From Azospirillum thermophilum (GTDB lineage: Bacteria; Pseudomonadota; Alphaproteobacteria; Azospirillales; Azospirillaceae), in the NCBI RefSeq assembly GCF_003130795.1, contig NZ_CP029352.1, forward strand, positions 588,501 to 652,500: a stretch of DNA of 64,000 nt, read 5' to 3'. How positions within the stretch are numbered: the first letter of the stretch is position 1; every line of letters begins with the position of its first letter. This document shows, in pieces, positions 1-8,275 of this stretch. A program made the position numbers and the translations under genes. The notes beneath the pieces are model-generated. The model saw only the letters and a list, made by a program, of their open reading frames with translations. It was not told where the DNA came from and ran no database searches.

Positions 1-134
1 CGATCATCATGCTGACCGCGCGGTCGAGCCTGATCGACCGGGTGATCGGGCTGGAGCTTGGGGCCGACGTCTATCTCGTGAAGCCCGTCAACTTCCGCGA
101 GGTGGAGGCGCAGATCAAGGCGCTGCTCCGGCGC
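1..134 (+). pseudogene. Response regulator, 5' part (receiver domain), interrupted by IS
   Basis: This is the end of a CheY-like receiver domain whose start lies before the window. The visible translation contains IMLTAR, then [21 protein letters not shown], which carries the conserved receiver Lys-Pro (KP) and the alpha5 region, and ends in a linker (ALLRR). The insertion sequence begins directly after codon 132-134. In the interrupted copy the frame runs into the element and stops at 183-185, so at most a receiver-only protein with a short foreign tail can be made. The matching DNA-binding half resumes in the same frame at 1474, after the duplicated target. The gene was therefore an OmpR/PhoB-type two-component regulator. 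Its partner kinase is not visible. Confidence 0.85.
127..134 (+). repeat. Target-site duplication, left copy
   Basis: The 8-bp sequence tccggcgc directly precedes the left end of the insertion element and is repeated exactly at 1466-1473 directly after its right end. Removing one copy and the element restores an open reading frame across the response regulator. Confidence 0.9.
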
Positions 135-158
135 CAGGGCTCCGAAGTCGGGTTAACG
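135..158 (+). repeat. IS terminal inverted repeat, left
   Basis: The first 12 bases (cagggctccgaa) and the last 8 bases (ggttaacg) of this 24-base end match the reverse complement of 1442-1465. Only three of the four central bases differ. Confidence 0.88.
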
Positions 159-221
159 CTGGTTTACGAACGGCACGGTTTCTGATTCGGTGGGGCCGAA
201 CCGGATCGGGGGTGCCGTGCC

Positions 222-1447
222 ATGAGTTCCATCGCAGCCGAATTTGGTCAGAAATCGCGTCTGAAGGCGCTGCTGGATCATTTTTCGCTGATCGACGATC
301 CGCGCGATCCGTGGCGGGTGGCCTATCCCTTGCCGGAGATTCTGCTTCTGGCGGTCTGTGGGACGATCGCCGATTGTGAGGATTATGAGGCGATCGCAGC
401 GTGGGGCGAAGCCCGGCTCGATTTTCTGCGGCGGTTTCAGCCCTACCATCACGGGGTGCCGAGCGGACGCTGGCTGACCGTGTTCATGAACCGGATCAAC
501 CCGTGCCTGTTCCAGGACTGCTTCACAGCCTGGGTGCGCGAGGCTTGGCCCGACCGCCCCGAGCTTGTCGCCATCGACGGCAAGACCTCGCGGCGCAGCC
601 ATGACCGCAGCCGCGCTCAAGCCCCTCTCCACTTGGTGTCGGCCTTCGCCACCACCAGCCGTCTGGTGCTCGGGCAGGAAGCCGTCGAAGACAAGGCTGG
701 CGAACTCGCGGCCATTCCCGTTCTTCTGGAGCGCCTGGCGGCCGACGGCGGCCTCACGGGAGCGATCGTGACCATCGACGCCATCGCCTGCAACGCCACC
801 ATCGCCCAAGCCATCCGCGACGCCGGGGCCGACTACCTGCTGGCGGTCAAGGCCAACCAGCCGACCCTGCGCGATGAGATCGAAACTTACTTCGCCGAGG
901 CCCCGGACGTGGCCCTCGAGCACGCCACCGACATCGACAAGGGCCATGGCCGGATCGAGCAGCGCACGGTCACGGTCGCCCGCGAGGTCGATTGGCTGAC
1001 CGGCGAGCGCCGCTTCCCCGGCGAGGTGCGTCTGCCCGCCGTCGCCTCGATCATTCGGGTTGGCAGCAAAGCCGAGTTGAAGGACCGCTGCCGCTTCGAC
1101 ACCCGCTACTACGTTTCTTCCGCCACGCTGAGCGCCCAGGCAGCGGCTGAGGCCATTCGGGGCATTGGGGCATCGAGAACCGGCTGCATTGGGTTCTCGA
1201 CGTCGTCTTCACCGACGACCAGTCCCGCTTGCGCAAGGGACATGGCGCTCAGAACATGGCCGTCGTCCGCCATTTCGCCATCAATCTCGTCCGCAAGGCC
1301 GAGGAACCCGCCCGGCCGCGCTCGGGACTGCGGCGCGCCACCAAAAAACCGGCCAAACCCAAAGCGACAAGCATCAAGCTCCGACGAAAGCTGGCGGGAT
1401 GGGACACCGATTACCTCGACGCCATCCTTGCCGCCAAAATCCGTTAA
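222..1447 (+). CDS. ISAs1-family transposase, frameshifted
   Basis: DDE transposase of the ISAs1 (H-repeat-associated) type. The N-terminal region (KALLDHFSLIDDPRDP) is the DUF4277-like helper region of the family. The catalytic core shows AIDGKTSRRS (first Asp) and VTIDAIACN (second Asp), followed by DYLLAVKANQPTL. The HWGIENRLHW region with the catalytic Glu is reached only after adding one base near 1161-1164 (ggcattgg, expected ggccattgg). The frame then continues VVFTDDQSRLRKGHGAQNMA to a stop at 1445-1447, giving about 408 residues, which is normal for the family. As written the protein loses the catalytic Glu and would be inactive. The indel may be a sequence error because seven other genes in the window show the same kind of loss. 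Confidence 0.88.
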
Positions 1448-1465
1448 CCTGGATTCGGAGCCCTG
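1442..1465 (-). repeat. IS terminal inverted repeat, right
   Basis: The reverse complement of this end starts cagggctccgaa, as does the left end at 135. It overlaps the last bases of the transposase gene, including its stop codon. Confidence 0.88.
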
Positions 1466-1473
1466 TCCGGCGC
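1466..1473 (+). repeat. Target-site duplication, right copy
   Basis: An exact copy of tccggcgc at 127-134, directly after the right terminal repeat of the insertion element. Confidence 0.9.
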
Positions 1474-1899
1474 ATCCAGAAGCCCGCCGCCGGTGCGGCC
1501 TCGCCGCAGCCTTTCCCCCAGGCGCCCTCCGCGCCGCTGCCCGAGAGCCGGCACGAGAGCCGGTCCGACACCCGGAAGACCTGGCTGTTCGACGACACGG
1601 AGTGGCGCATCCAGCCGCCGGCCGGCCCGGCGGTCTCGCTGACGGCCGCGGAGTACAAGTTCCTCTCCTTACTGGTGGTCGCGCCGGGAGAGCCGGTGAG
1701 CCGCCAGGACATCTCGCTGGCCCTGACCGGGCGCGACTGGGATCCCTACAGCCGCTCGATCGATTCGCTGGTGCGGCGCCTGCGCATGAAGGTGGAGGAG
1801 CGCGCCGGCGCCCCGCTGCCGGTGCAGGCGGTCCACGGGGTCGGCTATGCCTTCGTCGGCGCGGTCCAGCGCAGCGGCCAGGAGGGACCGGCCGCCTGA
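1474..1899 (+). pseudogene. Response regulator, 3' part (OmpR-type winged helix)
   Basis: This is the C-terminal half of the regulator whose receiver lies at 1-134. After a Pro/Ser-rich linker it reads KTWLFDDTEWRIQPP, then SLTAAEYKFLSLLV, then SIDSLVRRLRMKVEE and VHGVGYAF. These are hallmarks of the Trans_reg_C winged-helix domain, including the recognition helix and the final hairpin. The reading frame is intact to a stop at 1897-1899. It has no start of its own, so it would be made only if the insertion element drives transcription and a new start is used. In the ancestral gene it followed the receiver after a linker of about 30 residues. Confidence 0.85.
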
Positions 1900-1949
1900 G
1901 CCCCGGATTCCCCGGCGCCGGTATCCTTGGGTGTAGGTTTCTTTGGACG

Positions 1950-2507
1950 TCAGGCTTCGGGGCTGCGCGGTTCCGGCACCAGGACCGTGCCGCAGATGGC
2001 GTGGGCCGTCGCGATCCCCTGCTGCACCGCCGTCTGGGCGATCAGCCCCTGGCCGAAGGCGAAGGAATAGAACAGGAAGGCGCGGGCCGACGCCTCCTGC
2101 TGCGGCAGTCCCAGCGCGATGAACAGGTCGGCGACGCAGCGCAGGCGCTCCTGGTCGACCTCCGCCACCACCGCGGCCGCCTCGGGCGCCCGCCGCGCCC
2201 AGTCGCGCACCGCCAGCTCGATGGCGAGGCCGCGCGGGTTGGCGCCATTGTAGAGCGCCAGCAGGTCGTGCAGCCGCTGCGCCGGCTCGTGGCCGTCCAG
2301 CCGGGTCTGTTCCTTGATCGCCGCGATGCGGCCCTGCTTCCACTGGTCGAGCAGGGCGGCCATCAGGTCGGTCCGGTCGCGGAAGTGCCAATAGAAGCTG
2401 CCCTTGGTGACCTTCAGCTTCTTCGCCAGCAGCTCGACCCGCACCTGGTCGACCCCGCCTTCGGCAAGAGCCGAGAAGGCGGCGGTCAGCCAGGACTCGC
2501 GGTTCAT
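1950..2507 (-). CDS. TetR/AcrR-family transcriptional regulator
   Basis: A 185-residue one-domain-plus-ligand-domain repressor. The N-terminal helix-turn-helix is clear: AFSALAEGGVDQVRVELLAKKLKVTKGSFYWHF, the typical TetR pattern ending in SFYWHF, at about residues 10-45. The rest is a variable alpha-helical ligand domain that gives no substrate clue. I prefer the ATG at 2507 (MNRESW) because the HTH begins at the usual distance from it; an in-frame ATG at 2543 would add 12 residues. It lies downstream of and co-directional with matB, 150 bp away. An imperfect inverted repeat at 2577-2596, upstream of its start, could be its operator. Confidence 0.85.
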   Translation of the reverse strand: MNRESWLTAAFSALAEGGVDQVRVELLAKKLKVTKGSFYWHFRDRTDLMAALLDQWKQGRIAAIKEQTRLDGHEPAQRLHDLLALYNGANPRGLAIELAVRDWARRAPEAAAVVAEVDQERLRCVADLFIALGLPQQEASARAFLFYSFAFGQGLIAQTAVQQGIATAHAICGTVLVPEPRSPEA

Positions 2508-2657
2508 CGTCTTTGCTTCCATCACCGGATCCCGAACGGCCATACGCCCGCGTATCGAAACGCGTTCGGCGATTTATAAACGATCGGATCGGTTTTGGGC
2601 AGGATTGTTGCCGGTCCGACCGTTCGCAGGCTCGTCTTTCCGGGGCCGTCCGGCCGG

Positions 2658-4202
2658 TCAGCCGGTGAAGAGGGCCTTGTGCTGGTCGCGCAACAGGTTC
2701 TTCTGCACCTTGCCCATCGCGTTGCGCGGCAGCTCGTCCATGAAGAAGACGCGCTTGGGCACCTTGAAGTTGGCGAGCTGCGCCTTGCAGGTGGCGATCA
2801 CCGCCGCCTCGTCCGGGCTGGTCAGGCCGGGGCGGCGCAGGACGACGGCGGTCACCGCCTCGCCGAAATCCGGGTGCGGCACGCCGACCACCGCCGACTC
2901 GACCACGCCGTCGATGGCGTCGATCACCGTCTCGACCTCCTTGGGGTAGACGTTGAAGCCGCCGGAGATGATCAGGTCCTTGGCCCGGCCGACGATGTGG
3001 ACATAGCCGCGCCCGTCGATCCTGCCGACGTCGCCGGTGATGAAGAAGCCGTCGTGCCTGATCTCCTGCTTCGTCTTCTCGGGCATCCGCCAGTAGCCGG
3101 AGAAGACGTTCGGCCCCTTCACCTCGATGATGCCGATCTCGTCGGTGCCGAGGGTCCCGCCCGTCTCCGGATCGACGATGCGCAGCTCCACCTCGGGCAG
3201 CGGGAAGCCGACCGTGCCGGGGATGCGGTCGCCGTCCAGCGGGTTGCTGGTCAGCATGCCCGTCTCCGTCATGCCGTAGCGCTCCAGGATGGCGTGGCCG
3301 GTGCGGGCGGAGAATTCCTTGTGCGTGTCGGCCAGCAGCGGCGCCGAGCCGGAGATGAACAGGCGCATGTGCGACGTCGCCTCGCAGGTCAGGCCGGGAT
3401 GGGCGAGCAGGCGGGTGTAGAAGGTCGGCACGCCCATCATCACCGTCGCCTTCGGCAGCAGCCCCATCACCTGGTCCGCGTCGAACTTCGGCAGGAAGAT
3501 CATCGAGCTGCCGTTCAGCAGCACGCAGTTGGTCGCGACGAACAGGCCATGGGTGTGGAAGATCGGCAGGGCATGCAGCAGCACGTCGTCGGGCTGGAAG
3601 CCCCAGATCCGGTGCAGCGTCAGCGCGTTGGAGGCGAGGTTGCGATGGCTCATCATCGCCCCCTTCGACCGGCCGGTGGTGCCGGAGGTGTAGAGGATGG
3701 CCGCCAGATCGTCGGGCGCCGCCGGCACGGTGTCGAAGGCGCCGTCGCGGTCCGCCGCCTGCGCGGGCAGGGTGCCGTCGCCCCGGGTGCCGAGCGTCAG
3801 CAGATGGGCGACCTTCGCACCGTCCGCGACCCCGCGCAGATCGTCCGCCGTCTCCGGACGGCAGATGAAGACGTGCGGCTCGGCGTCGGTCAGGAAATAC
3901 TCGACCTCCGCCCGGGTGTAGGCGGGATTCAGGGGCAGGTAGACGCCGCCAGCCCGCACGGTGGCGAGATAGAGGACGATGTTCTCGGCGGACTTCTCCA
4001 CCTGCACGGCGACCCGGTCGCCCTTCTTCAGGCCGAGGTCGGCCAGCAGCCGGGCGTAGCGCCCGACCATGCTGTCCAGCTCGCCGTAGGTGACGGTGCG
4101 GCCGTCGTCGGTGACGATGAAGGGGCGGGACCGGTCGGCCGGAAAGCGCGAGCGGAGCAGGTCGTAGAGGTTGTCGCTCGCGGGAGCGGTGGCGTCGGCC
4201 AT
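2658..4202 (-). CDS. matB: Malonyl-CoA synthetase (AMP-binding)
   Basis: ATP-dependent ligase that makes malonyl-CoA from malonate and CoA through an acyl-adenylate; cytoplasmic, 514 residues. All acyl-adenylate signatures are present: the P-loop LYTSGTTGRSKGAMM, RYGMTETGM, ITGDVGRID, the hinge GRAKDLIISGGFNVYPKEVE, and the C-terminal catalytic Lys in PRNAMGKVQKN. Overall sequence and length fit MatB-type enzymes. I take the ATG at 4202 because a GGGGGA sequence precedes it at good distance; the longer frame lacks this. The GntR/FCD gene upstream resembles the MatR-matB arrangement of rhizobia, and GTATAC-type motifs lie between the two genes. Another short-chain acyl-CoA synthetase activity cannot be excluded. 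Confidence 0.82.
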   Translation of the reverse strand: MADATAPASDNLYDLLRSRFPADRSRPFIVTDDGRTVTYGELDSMVGRYARLLADLGLKKGDRVAVQVEKSAENIVLYLATVRAGGVYLPLNPAYTRAEVEYFLTDAEPHVFICRPETADDLRGVADGAKVAHLLTLGTRGDGTLPAQAADRDGAFDTVPAAPDDLAAILYTSGTTGRSKGAMMSHRNLASNALTLHRIWGFQPDDVLLHALPIFHTHGLFVATNCVLLNGSSMIFLPKFDADQVMGLLPKATVMMGVPTFYTRLLAHPGLTCEATSHMRLFISGSAPLLADTHKEFSARTGHAILERYGMTETGMLTSNPLDGDRIPGTVGFPLPEVELRIVDPETGGTLGTDEIGIIEVKGPNVFSGYWRMPEKTKQEIRHDGFFITGDVGRIDGRGYVHIVGRAKDLIISGGFNVYPKEVETVIDAIDGVVESAVVGVPHPDFGEAVTAVVLRRPGLTSPDEAAVIATCKAQLANFKVPKRVFFMDELPRNAMGKVQKNLLRDQHKALFTG

Positions 4203-4278
4203 GGTTGCGAATCCCCCTGGGAAGTATTTTGCTTGTTGCATTGGCGGATACCACAAGGCCGGGTCCCGCCGCCACGGT

Positions 4279-4311
4279 TTTGTATCCGCTGGAGCCTATT
4301 CCTGTATACGG
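4279..4311. promoter_or_regulatory. Candidate GntR/FCD operator(s) upstream of matB
   Basis: Two related sequences lie just upstream of matB and touch the end of the GntR gene: tttgtatcc and, about 25 bp away, tgtatacgg (4303-4311). A tgtatac core is known for MatR-type GntR regulators, and the related motif atacggttccgtatac lies in front of the GntR gene itself at 5065-5080. Confidence 0.4.
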
Positions 4312-4982
4312 TCGCCGCCCATGATCGACACGAACTCCGTGAAGATGTCGATCTGGATGGTGACGTGACGGCGCATCGCCTGATAGGCGCGCTCCGGATC
4401 GCCGGCCAGCACCGCCTCCACCACGGCGTCATGCTCGACGAAGCTGTCGTCGACGCGGGCGGGGTGGTTCAACTGGTACCGCCGGTAGGGGGCGAGGCGG
4501 ACGAACAGGCTGCGCGCGATCTCCTGCAGCGGCTCGTTGTGGCTGCCGGCCTGCAGCGCCTCGTGGAAGGCGCGGTTCAGGGCATAGTAGGCGTCGAGGT
4601 CGCGGGCCCGCATGTGGGCCTTCGACTCCTCGTGGATGCGCTTCAGCGCCTGCTTCTCCTCCTCCGACATGCGGCGGGCGGCGTAGCGGCAGCACAGCCC
4701 CTCGATCTCCGACATCACCTCGAACATCTGCACCATGCGGTGCAGCTTCAGCGGCGCGACCACCGCGCCGTGGCGCGGCTGCTTCTCCACCAGCCCGGCA
4801 TGGACGAGCTGCAGGATCGCCTCGCGGATCGGCGTGCGGGAGATGTTGAAGCGCTGCGCCAGACTCTCCTCGTCCAGGCGGCTGCCGGGGCGCAGGCGGC
4901 CGAGGAAGATGTCCTCCTCGATGGCGAGCCGAACCTCGTCGGCACGGGTGGCGCCCTTCCTGTCGGGCTGGTGGTCCGGCAT
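4296..4982 (-). CDS. GntR-family regulator, FCD subfamily
   Basis: A 228-residue regulator. The N-terminal winged helix reads [39 protein letters not shown], typical of GntR. The C-terminal all-helical FCD domain carries the expected metal-ligand positions around LNRAFHEAL and [13 protein letters not shown]. It is placed between matB (same strand) and the isobutyryl-CoA dehydrogenase gene (divergent). By analogy with MatR it may sense malonate or a related acid and control matB. Control of the divergent valine genes is inferred from the shared motif. The ATG at 4982 gives the normal N-terminus; a non-ATG start at 5060 would add 26 unlikely residues. Confidence 0.88.
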   Translation of the reverse strand: MPDHQPDRKGATRADEVRLAIEEDIFLGRLRPGSRLDEESLAQRFNISRTPIREAILQLVHAGLVEKQPRHGAVVAPLKLHRMVQMFEVMSEIEGLCCRYAARRMSEEEKQALKRIHEESKAHMRARDLDAYYALNRAFHEALQAGSHNEPLQEIARSLFVRLAPYRRYQLNHPARVDDSFVEHDAVVEAVLAGDPERAYQAMRRHVTIQIDIFTEFVSIMGGDRIQE

Positions 4983-5064
4983 CAGCACTCTTGTCTTTCC
5001 CTTCCTCGATCCCTGTCCGATCCCGTCGGACCATCTGGTGCGGCCACGTTCGGGACACAACTCG

Positions 5065-5080
5065 ATACGGTTCCGTATAC
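5065..5080. promoter_or_regulatory. Palindromic operator atacgg-tt-ccgtat in divergent promoter region
   Basis: A 6-bp perfect inverted repeat around two bases, extended to ccgtatac, sits in the 194-bp region between the divergent GntR and isobutyryl-CoA dehydrogenase genes. Similar sequences occur upstream of matB (4303-4311) and the leucine operon (20328-20341). It is a candidate autoregulatory site for the GntR protein. Confidence 0.5.
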
Positions 5081-5176
5081 AAAGATTGGACAGGCAGTAT
5101 GCGTTGTGCTAGGCCTGAACGCCAAGAAAGAACGCGGGGGCGCGCTCGCGACGCCCCGAGCCCTGGGGAGAAAACC

Positions 5177-6316
5177 ATGGATTTCACGCTGTCCGAGGAT
5201 CGGCAGGCCTTCCGCGACGCCGCGCGCGACTTCGCCGTGAACGAGATGGCGCCGCAGGCGGCCCGCTGGGACGAGGAGTCGGTCTTCCCGGTGGAGACGC
5301 TGCGCCAGGCGGCGGCCCTGGGCTTCGCCGGCATCTATGTGCGCGAGGACGTCGGCGGGTCGGGGCTCGGCCGCCTCGACGCCGCGGTGATCTTCGAGGA
5401 ACTGGCCGCCGCCTGCCCGTCCACCGCCGCCTACATCTCCATCCACAACATGGCGTCGTGGATGATCGACCGGTTCGGCAGCGACGAGCAGCGCCGCCGC
5501 TGGCTGCCCGACCTGACCGGCATGACCCGCTTCGCCAGCTATTGCCTGACCGAGCCGGGGGCGGGATCCGACGCGGCCTCGCTGCGCACCCGGGCGGAGC
5601 GCGACGGCGACCATTACGTGCTGAACGGCTCCAAGGCTTTCATCTCCGGCGGCGGCACCTCGGACGTCTATGTCTGCATGGTGCGCACCGGCGAGGCGGG
5701 GCCAAAGGGCATCTCCTGCCTCGTGGTGGAAAAGGACACGCCCGGCCTGTCCTTCGGCAAGCAGGAGCACAAGCTCGGCTGGAAGAGCCAGCCGACCGCC
5801 GCGGTGATCTTCGAGAACTGCCGCGTCCCGGTGGCCAACCGCATCGGCGCCGAGGGCGAGGGCTTCTCCATCGCCATGAAGGGGCTGGACGGCGGGCGTC
5901 TGAACATTGCCGCCTGCTCGGTCGGCGGCGCCCGCTTCTGTCTGGAGCAGGCGATCGCCTACACGGCCGAGCGCAAGCAGTTCGGCAAGCCGCTGAACGC
6001 CTTCCAGGCCCTGCAGTTCAAGCTGGCCGACATGGCGACGGAGCTGGAGGCGGCACGGCTGATGCTGCACCGCGCGGCGGTCAGCCTGGACAACGGCTCG
6101 CCCGATGCCACGATGCACTGCGCGATGGCCAAGCGCTTCGCCACCGACGTCGGCTTCCAGGTGGTGAACGAGGCGCTGCAGCTCCACGGCGGCTACGGCT
6201 ACATCAGGGAATATCCGATCGAGCGGATTTTCCGCGACCTGCGGGTGCACCAGATCCTGGAGGGCACCAACGAGATCATGCGCGTCATCATCGCGCGCAA
6301 GCTGACCGGCGGTTGA
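5177..6316 (+). CDS. Acyl-CoA dehydrogenase, probable isobutyryl-CoA dehydrogenase
   Basis: FAD-dependent dehydrogenase of 379 residues that oxidises a branched short-chain acyl-CoA; probably isobutyryl-CoA in valine degradation. Signatures include [25 protein letters not shown] and the C-terminal catalytic Glu in [11 protein letters not shown]. The ATG at 5177 follows a ggggag Shine-Dalgarno sequence and starts the canonical [11 protein letters not shown]-terminus; the open frame upstream is noise. The next gene, mmsB, acts three steps later in valine catabolism, which supports the substrate. Electrons would go to ETF. A different short branched-chain substrate remains possible. Confidence 0.85.
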   Translation: MDFTLSEDRQAFRDAARDFAVNEMAPQAARWDEESVFPVETLRQAAALGFAGIYVREDVGGSGLGRLDAAVIFEELAAACPSTAAYISIHNMASWMIDRFGSDEQRRRWLPDLTGMTRFASYCLTEPGAGSDAASLRTRAERDGDHYVLNGSKAFISGGGTSDVYVCMVRTGEAGPKGISCLVVEKDTPGLSFGKQEHKLGWKSQPTAAVIFENCRVPVANRIGAEGEGFSIAMKGLDGGRLNIAACSVGGARFCLEQAIAYTAERKQFGKPLNAFQALQFKLADMATELEAARLMLHRAAVSLDNGSPDATMHCAMAKRFATDVGFQVVNEALQLHGGYGYIREYPIERIFRDLRVHQILEGTNEIMRVIIARKLTGG

Positions 6317-6377
6317 TCGCGCCGCCCGGTCCCGCTGGCCTGCATACAACGACAAGACCACACAAGGGGGAAACGCC

Positions 6378-7267
6378 ATGGCGACCATCGCCTTCATCGG
6401 ACTCGGCAACATGGGTGGCCCGATGGCCGGCAACCTGCTGAAGGCCGGCCACGCCGTCCGCGGCTTCGACCTGTCGGAGGCCGCCTGCGCCGCCGCGAAG
6501 GAGGCGGGCGCCACCATCGCCGGCAGCCCGGGCGACGCCGCCAAGGGTGCCGAGGTGGTCGTCACCATGCTGCCGAGCGGCGCCCATGTCCGCCAGGTCT
6601 ACACCGGCGAGGGCGGGGTGATCGCCTCCGCCGGTCCCGGCAGCCTGTTCATCGACAGCTCGACCATCGACGTCGCCTCCGCCCGCGCGGTGGCCGAGGC
6701 CGCCACGGCGGCCGGCCACGTCATGGTGGACGCCCCGGTGTCGGGCGGCGTCGGCGGGGCCGCGGCCGGCACCCTGACCTTCATGGTCGGCGGCAGCGAC
6801 GCGGCCTTCCAGCGGGCCGAGCCCTTCCTGCAGGTGATGGGCAAGACCATCGTCCACGCCGGCGCCGCCGGCGCCGGGCAGGCCGCGAAGATCTGCAACA
6901 ACATGATCCTCGGCATCTCGATGATCGCGGTGTCGGAAGCCTTCGCGCTGGCCGAGAAGCTGGGCCTCGACGCGCAGAAGCTGTTCGACATCTCGTCGAA
7001 GTCGTCGGGCCAGTGCTGGTCGCTGACCAGCTATTGCCCGGTTCCCGGCCCGGTGCCGGCCAGCCCGGCCAACCGCGACTACCAGCCGGGCTTCGCCGCC
7101 GCAATGATGCTGAAGGACCTGAAGCTGGCGGTCGAGGCCGGCCAGACCTCCGGCGCCTCGCTGCCGCTGGGGGCCGAGGCGGCGCAGCTCTACTCGCTGT
7201 TCTGCAACGCCGGCAACGGCGGCATGGACTTCTCCGGCATCGTCACCATGCTGCGCGGAAGGTCTGA
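6378..7267 (+). CDS. mmsB: 3-hydroxyisobutyrate dehydrogenase, 3'-end frameshift
   Basis: NAD-dependent enzyme that oxidises 3-hydroxyisobutyrate to methylmalonate semialdehyde in valine degradation. It begins with the Rossmann motif GLGNMGGPMAGNLLKAGH, followed by DAPVSGGVGGAAAGTLTFMVGG and the catalytic Lys region GQAAKICNN. The family normally ends shortly after MLRG. Here one base appears to be missing at about 7257-7259 (cgcggaaggtctga); adding a G or C gives MLRGKV and a stop at 7265-7267. As written the frame instead runs to 7346 with about 25 unrelated residues and enters the end of the toxin gene. Start ATG follows gggggaaacgcc. It lies 61 bp downstream of the dehydrogenase and is probably co-transcribed with it. 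Confidence 0.9.
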
Positions 7268-7277
7268 CGCGGATCGG

Positions 7278-7308
7278 CCGGGGAGGGGGCTCGCGGGTTC
7301 CTCCCCGG
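7278..7308. terminator. GC hairpin between convergent mmsB and toxin genes
   Basis: A perfect 9-bp stem (ccggggagg / cctccccgg) with a 13-base loop lies between the convergent mmsB and PIN-toxin genes. There is no clear U-tract, so termination is inferred from position only. Confidence 0.45.
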
Positions 7309-7312
7309 TCCG

Positions 7313-7810
7313 TCATAGGAGCCGCAAAATCGGATCGCGGCTGTAGTCGTCGTCCCAACTGTCGGGATCGAAGGGATTGACCAGCAAAACGCCGAGGGCG
7401 CGGAAATCGCCGAGGTTCCTGGTAGCGACAGCATAGCCTTTGACCAGGGCGGTTGCGGCGATCACCTTGTCCCCGTCCCGCAAGGACGGGAAGCGGACGG
7501 AGATTTCCGCCCACTTGTCGGCCACGGCGACGTCGATCGGGAGGATCCGGTCGGCGAAGCTGTCCGTCAGTTCCCTGTACCACGCCGTCTTGAACGCCAG
7601 CCTGTCCAGGTTCCGGGCCCTGACCCTGGGATCCTTGTCCCTGGCGGCCGTCTGCTCCAGCAGAGCGAGGCCACGACGCATCTCCGCCACCGTGATGGCG
7701 CTGAGATAGACGAGGCCCGCATAGCGTTGCAGCCACTCCGCGACCGGGGAACTGCCGGCCGTCGGGTTGGACACGATGTTGGTGTCGGCGATGTATCCGG
7801 GAATCGCCAT
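7313..7810 (-). CDS. PIN-domain toxin (VapC type)
   Basis: Probable site-specific ribonuclease of a type II toxin-antitoxin pair; 165 residues. The PIN acidic residues are visible: YIADTNIVS near the N-terminus, ITVAEMRRGLALL in the middle, and LRDGDKVIAATALVKGYAVATRN towards the C-terminus. These would form the metal-binding site. It begins 7 bp after the antitoxin stop, so the two are translated together, antitoxin first. In this PIN subgroup the partner is often a Phd/YefM-type protein, as here. The module sits between two catabolic operons and reads against mmsB. Confidence 0.88.
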   Translation of the reverse strand: MAIPGYIADTNIVSNPTAGSSPVAEWLQRYAGLVYLSAITVAEMRRGLALLEQTAARDKDPRVRARNLDRLAFKTAWYRELTDSFADRILPIDVAVADKWAEISVRFPSLRDGDKVIAATALVKGYAVATRNLGDFRALGVLLVNPFDPDSWDDDYSRDPILRLL

Positions 7811-7817
7811 GCCGGCC

Positions 7818-8099
7818 TCAACCGGCGACCCGGTGCTGGTCCGCCCTGTCCTCCCGCTCCTCCCCGCTCTCCAGCTCGGCGGTCATGCCTGCCAGTTCCT
7901 CGGCTGAAAAGGGCGAGGAGGTAAGCAGCCGGGAGAAGTTCGTTTCCGCCTGCCGGACCAGCCTCCGGTAATCGTCGGCCGAGAGCATCACTGCCACCGG
8001 TTCCCTGTGACGCATGATCACCTGGGGCCCCTGTTCCACGGCCGTCGCCACCAGTTGGGTGAATTGCTGCTTGGCATCGGCCGTCTGCCACTGTGCCAT
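7818..8099 (-). CDS. Phd/YefM-family antitoxin
   Basis: A 93-residue antitoxin. The N-terminal DNA-binding fold is typical of Phd/YefM: QTADAKQQFTQLVATAVEQGPQVIMRHREPVAVMLSADDY is split across the conserved strand-helix pattern. The C-terminal acidic tail (EELAGMTAELESGEERED) is the likely toxin-binding arm. The start at 8099 is preceded by a strong ggaggt ribosome-binding site. It lies upstream of the PIN toxin and should repress the pair by binding the 17-bp palindrome at 8121-8137. Confidence 0.88.
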   Translation of the reverse strand: MAQWQTADAKQQFTQLVATAVEQGPQVIMRHREPVAVMLSADDYRRLVRQAETNFSRLLTSSPFSAEELAGMTAELESGEEREDRADQHRVAG

Positions 8100-8120
8100 G
8101 TCGCACCTCCGCTTTCATTT

Positions 8121-8137
8121 ATGTCCATAATGGACAT
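8121..8137. promoter_or_regulatory. Perfect 17-bp palindrome upstream of the toxin-antitoxin pair
   Basis: The sequence atgtccat-a-atggacat is two perfect 8-bp arms around one base, 22 bp upstream of the antitoxin start. Its position and symmetry fit an autoregulatory operator overlapping the promoter. Confidence 0.7.
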
Positions 8138-8275
8138 TGTCGCGCCCGGCATCAAGCGGCGGGCTTGCTGCGCTGGTGTCGGACGAGTGCGAACGGGAGG
8201 AGGCGGGACCATTCTTCCGGCCGGCCTCCGACGCGCGGCTTCCCGCGCGCCGGGGCGCGGTCCGACCGCCGCGGC

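Larger units (their letters stand above)
135..1465 (+). mobile_element. ISAs1-family insertion sequence, 1331 bp
   Basis: The element is bounded by imperfect 24-bp terminal inverted repeats (21 of 24 match, both starting cagggctccgaa) and flanked by 8-bp direct repeats. The inside holds one transposase gene in the left-to-right direction. The size, a DDE transposase of about 400 residues and the duplication length fit the ISAs1 family. It splits a response regulator between its receiver and DNA-binding domains. The well-matched ends and perfect duplication suggest a fairly recent insertion. Confidence 0.9.

Noticed and set aside
222..2579. A 785-codon open frame covering the transposase, the response-regulator remnant and part of the TetR gene
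   Set aside because: Only the first part (to about 1160) is transposase. After the lost base the frame is an out-of-frame read of the remnant and an antisense read of the TetR gene, with low-complexity Arg/Gly/Ala content.
2577..2596. Imperfect inverted repeat upstream of the TetR gene as a firm operator
   Set aside because: The arms match only with an extra base, and no second copy was found; kept as a remark in the TetR entry.
7268..7346. C-terminal extension of the mmsB protein as a real feature
   Set aside because: The 25 extra residues are unlike any family member, overlap the toxin gene antisense, and vanish when one base is restored.
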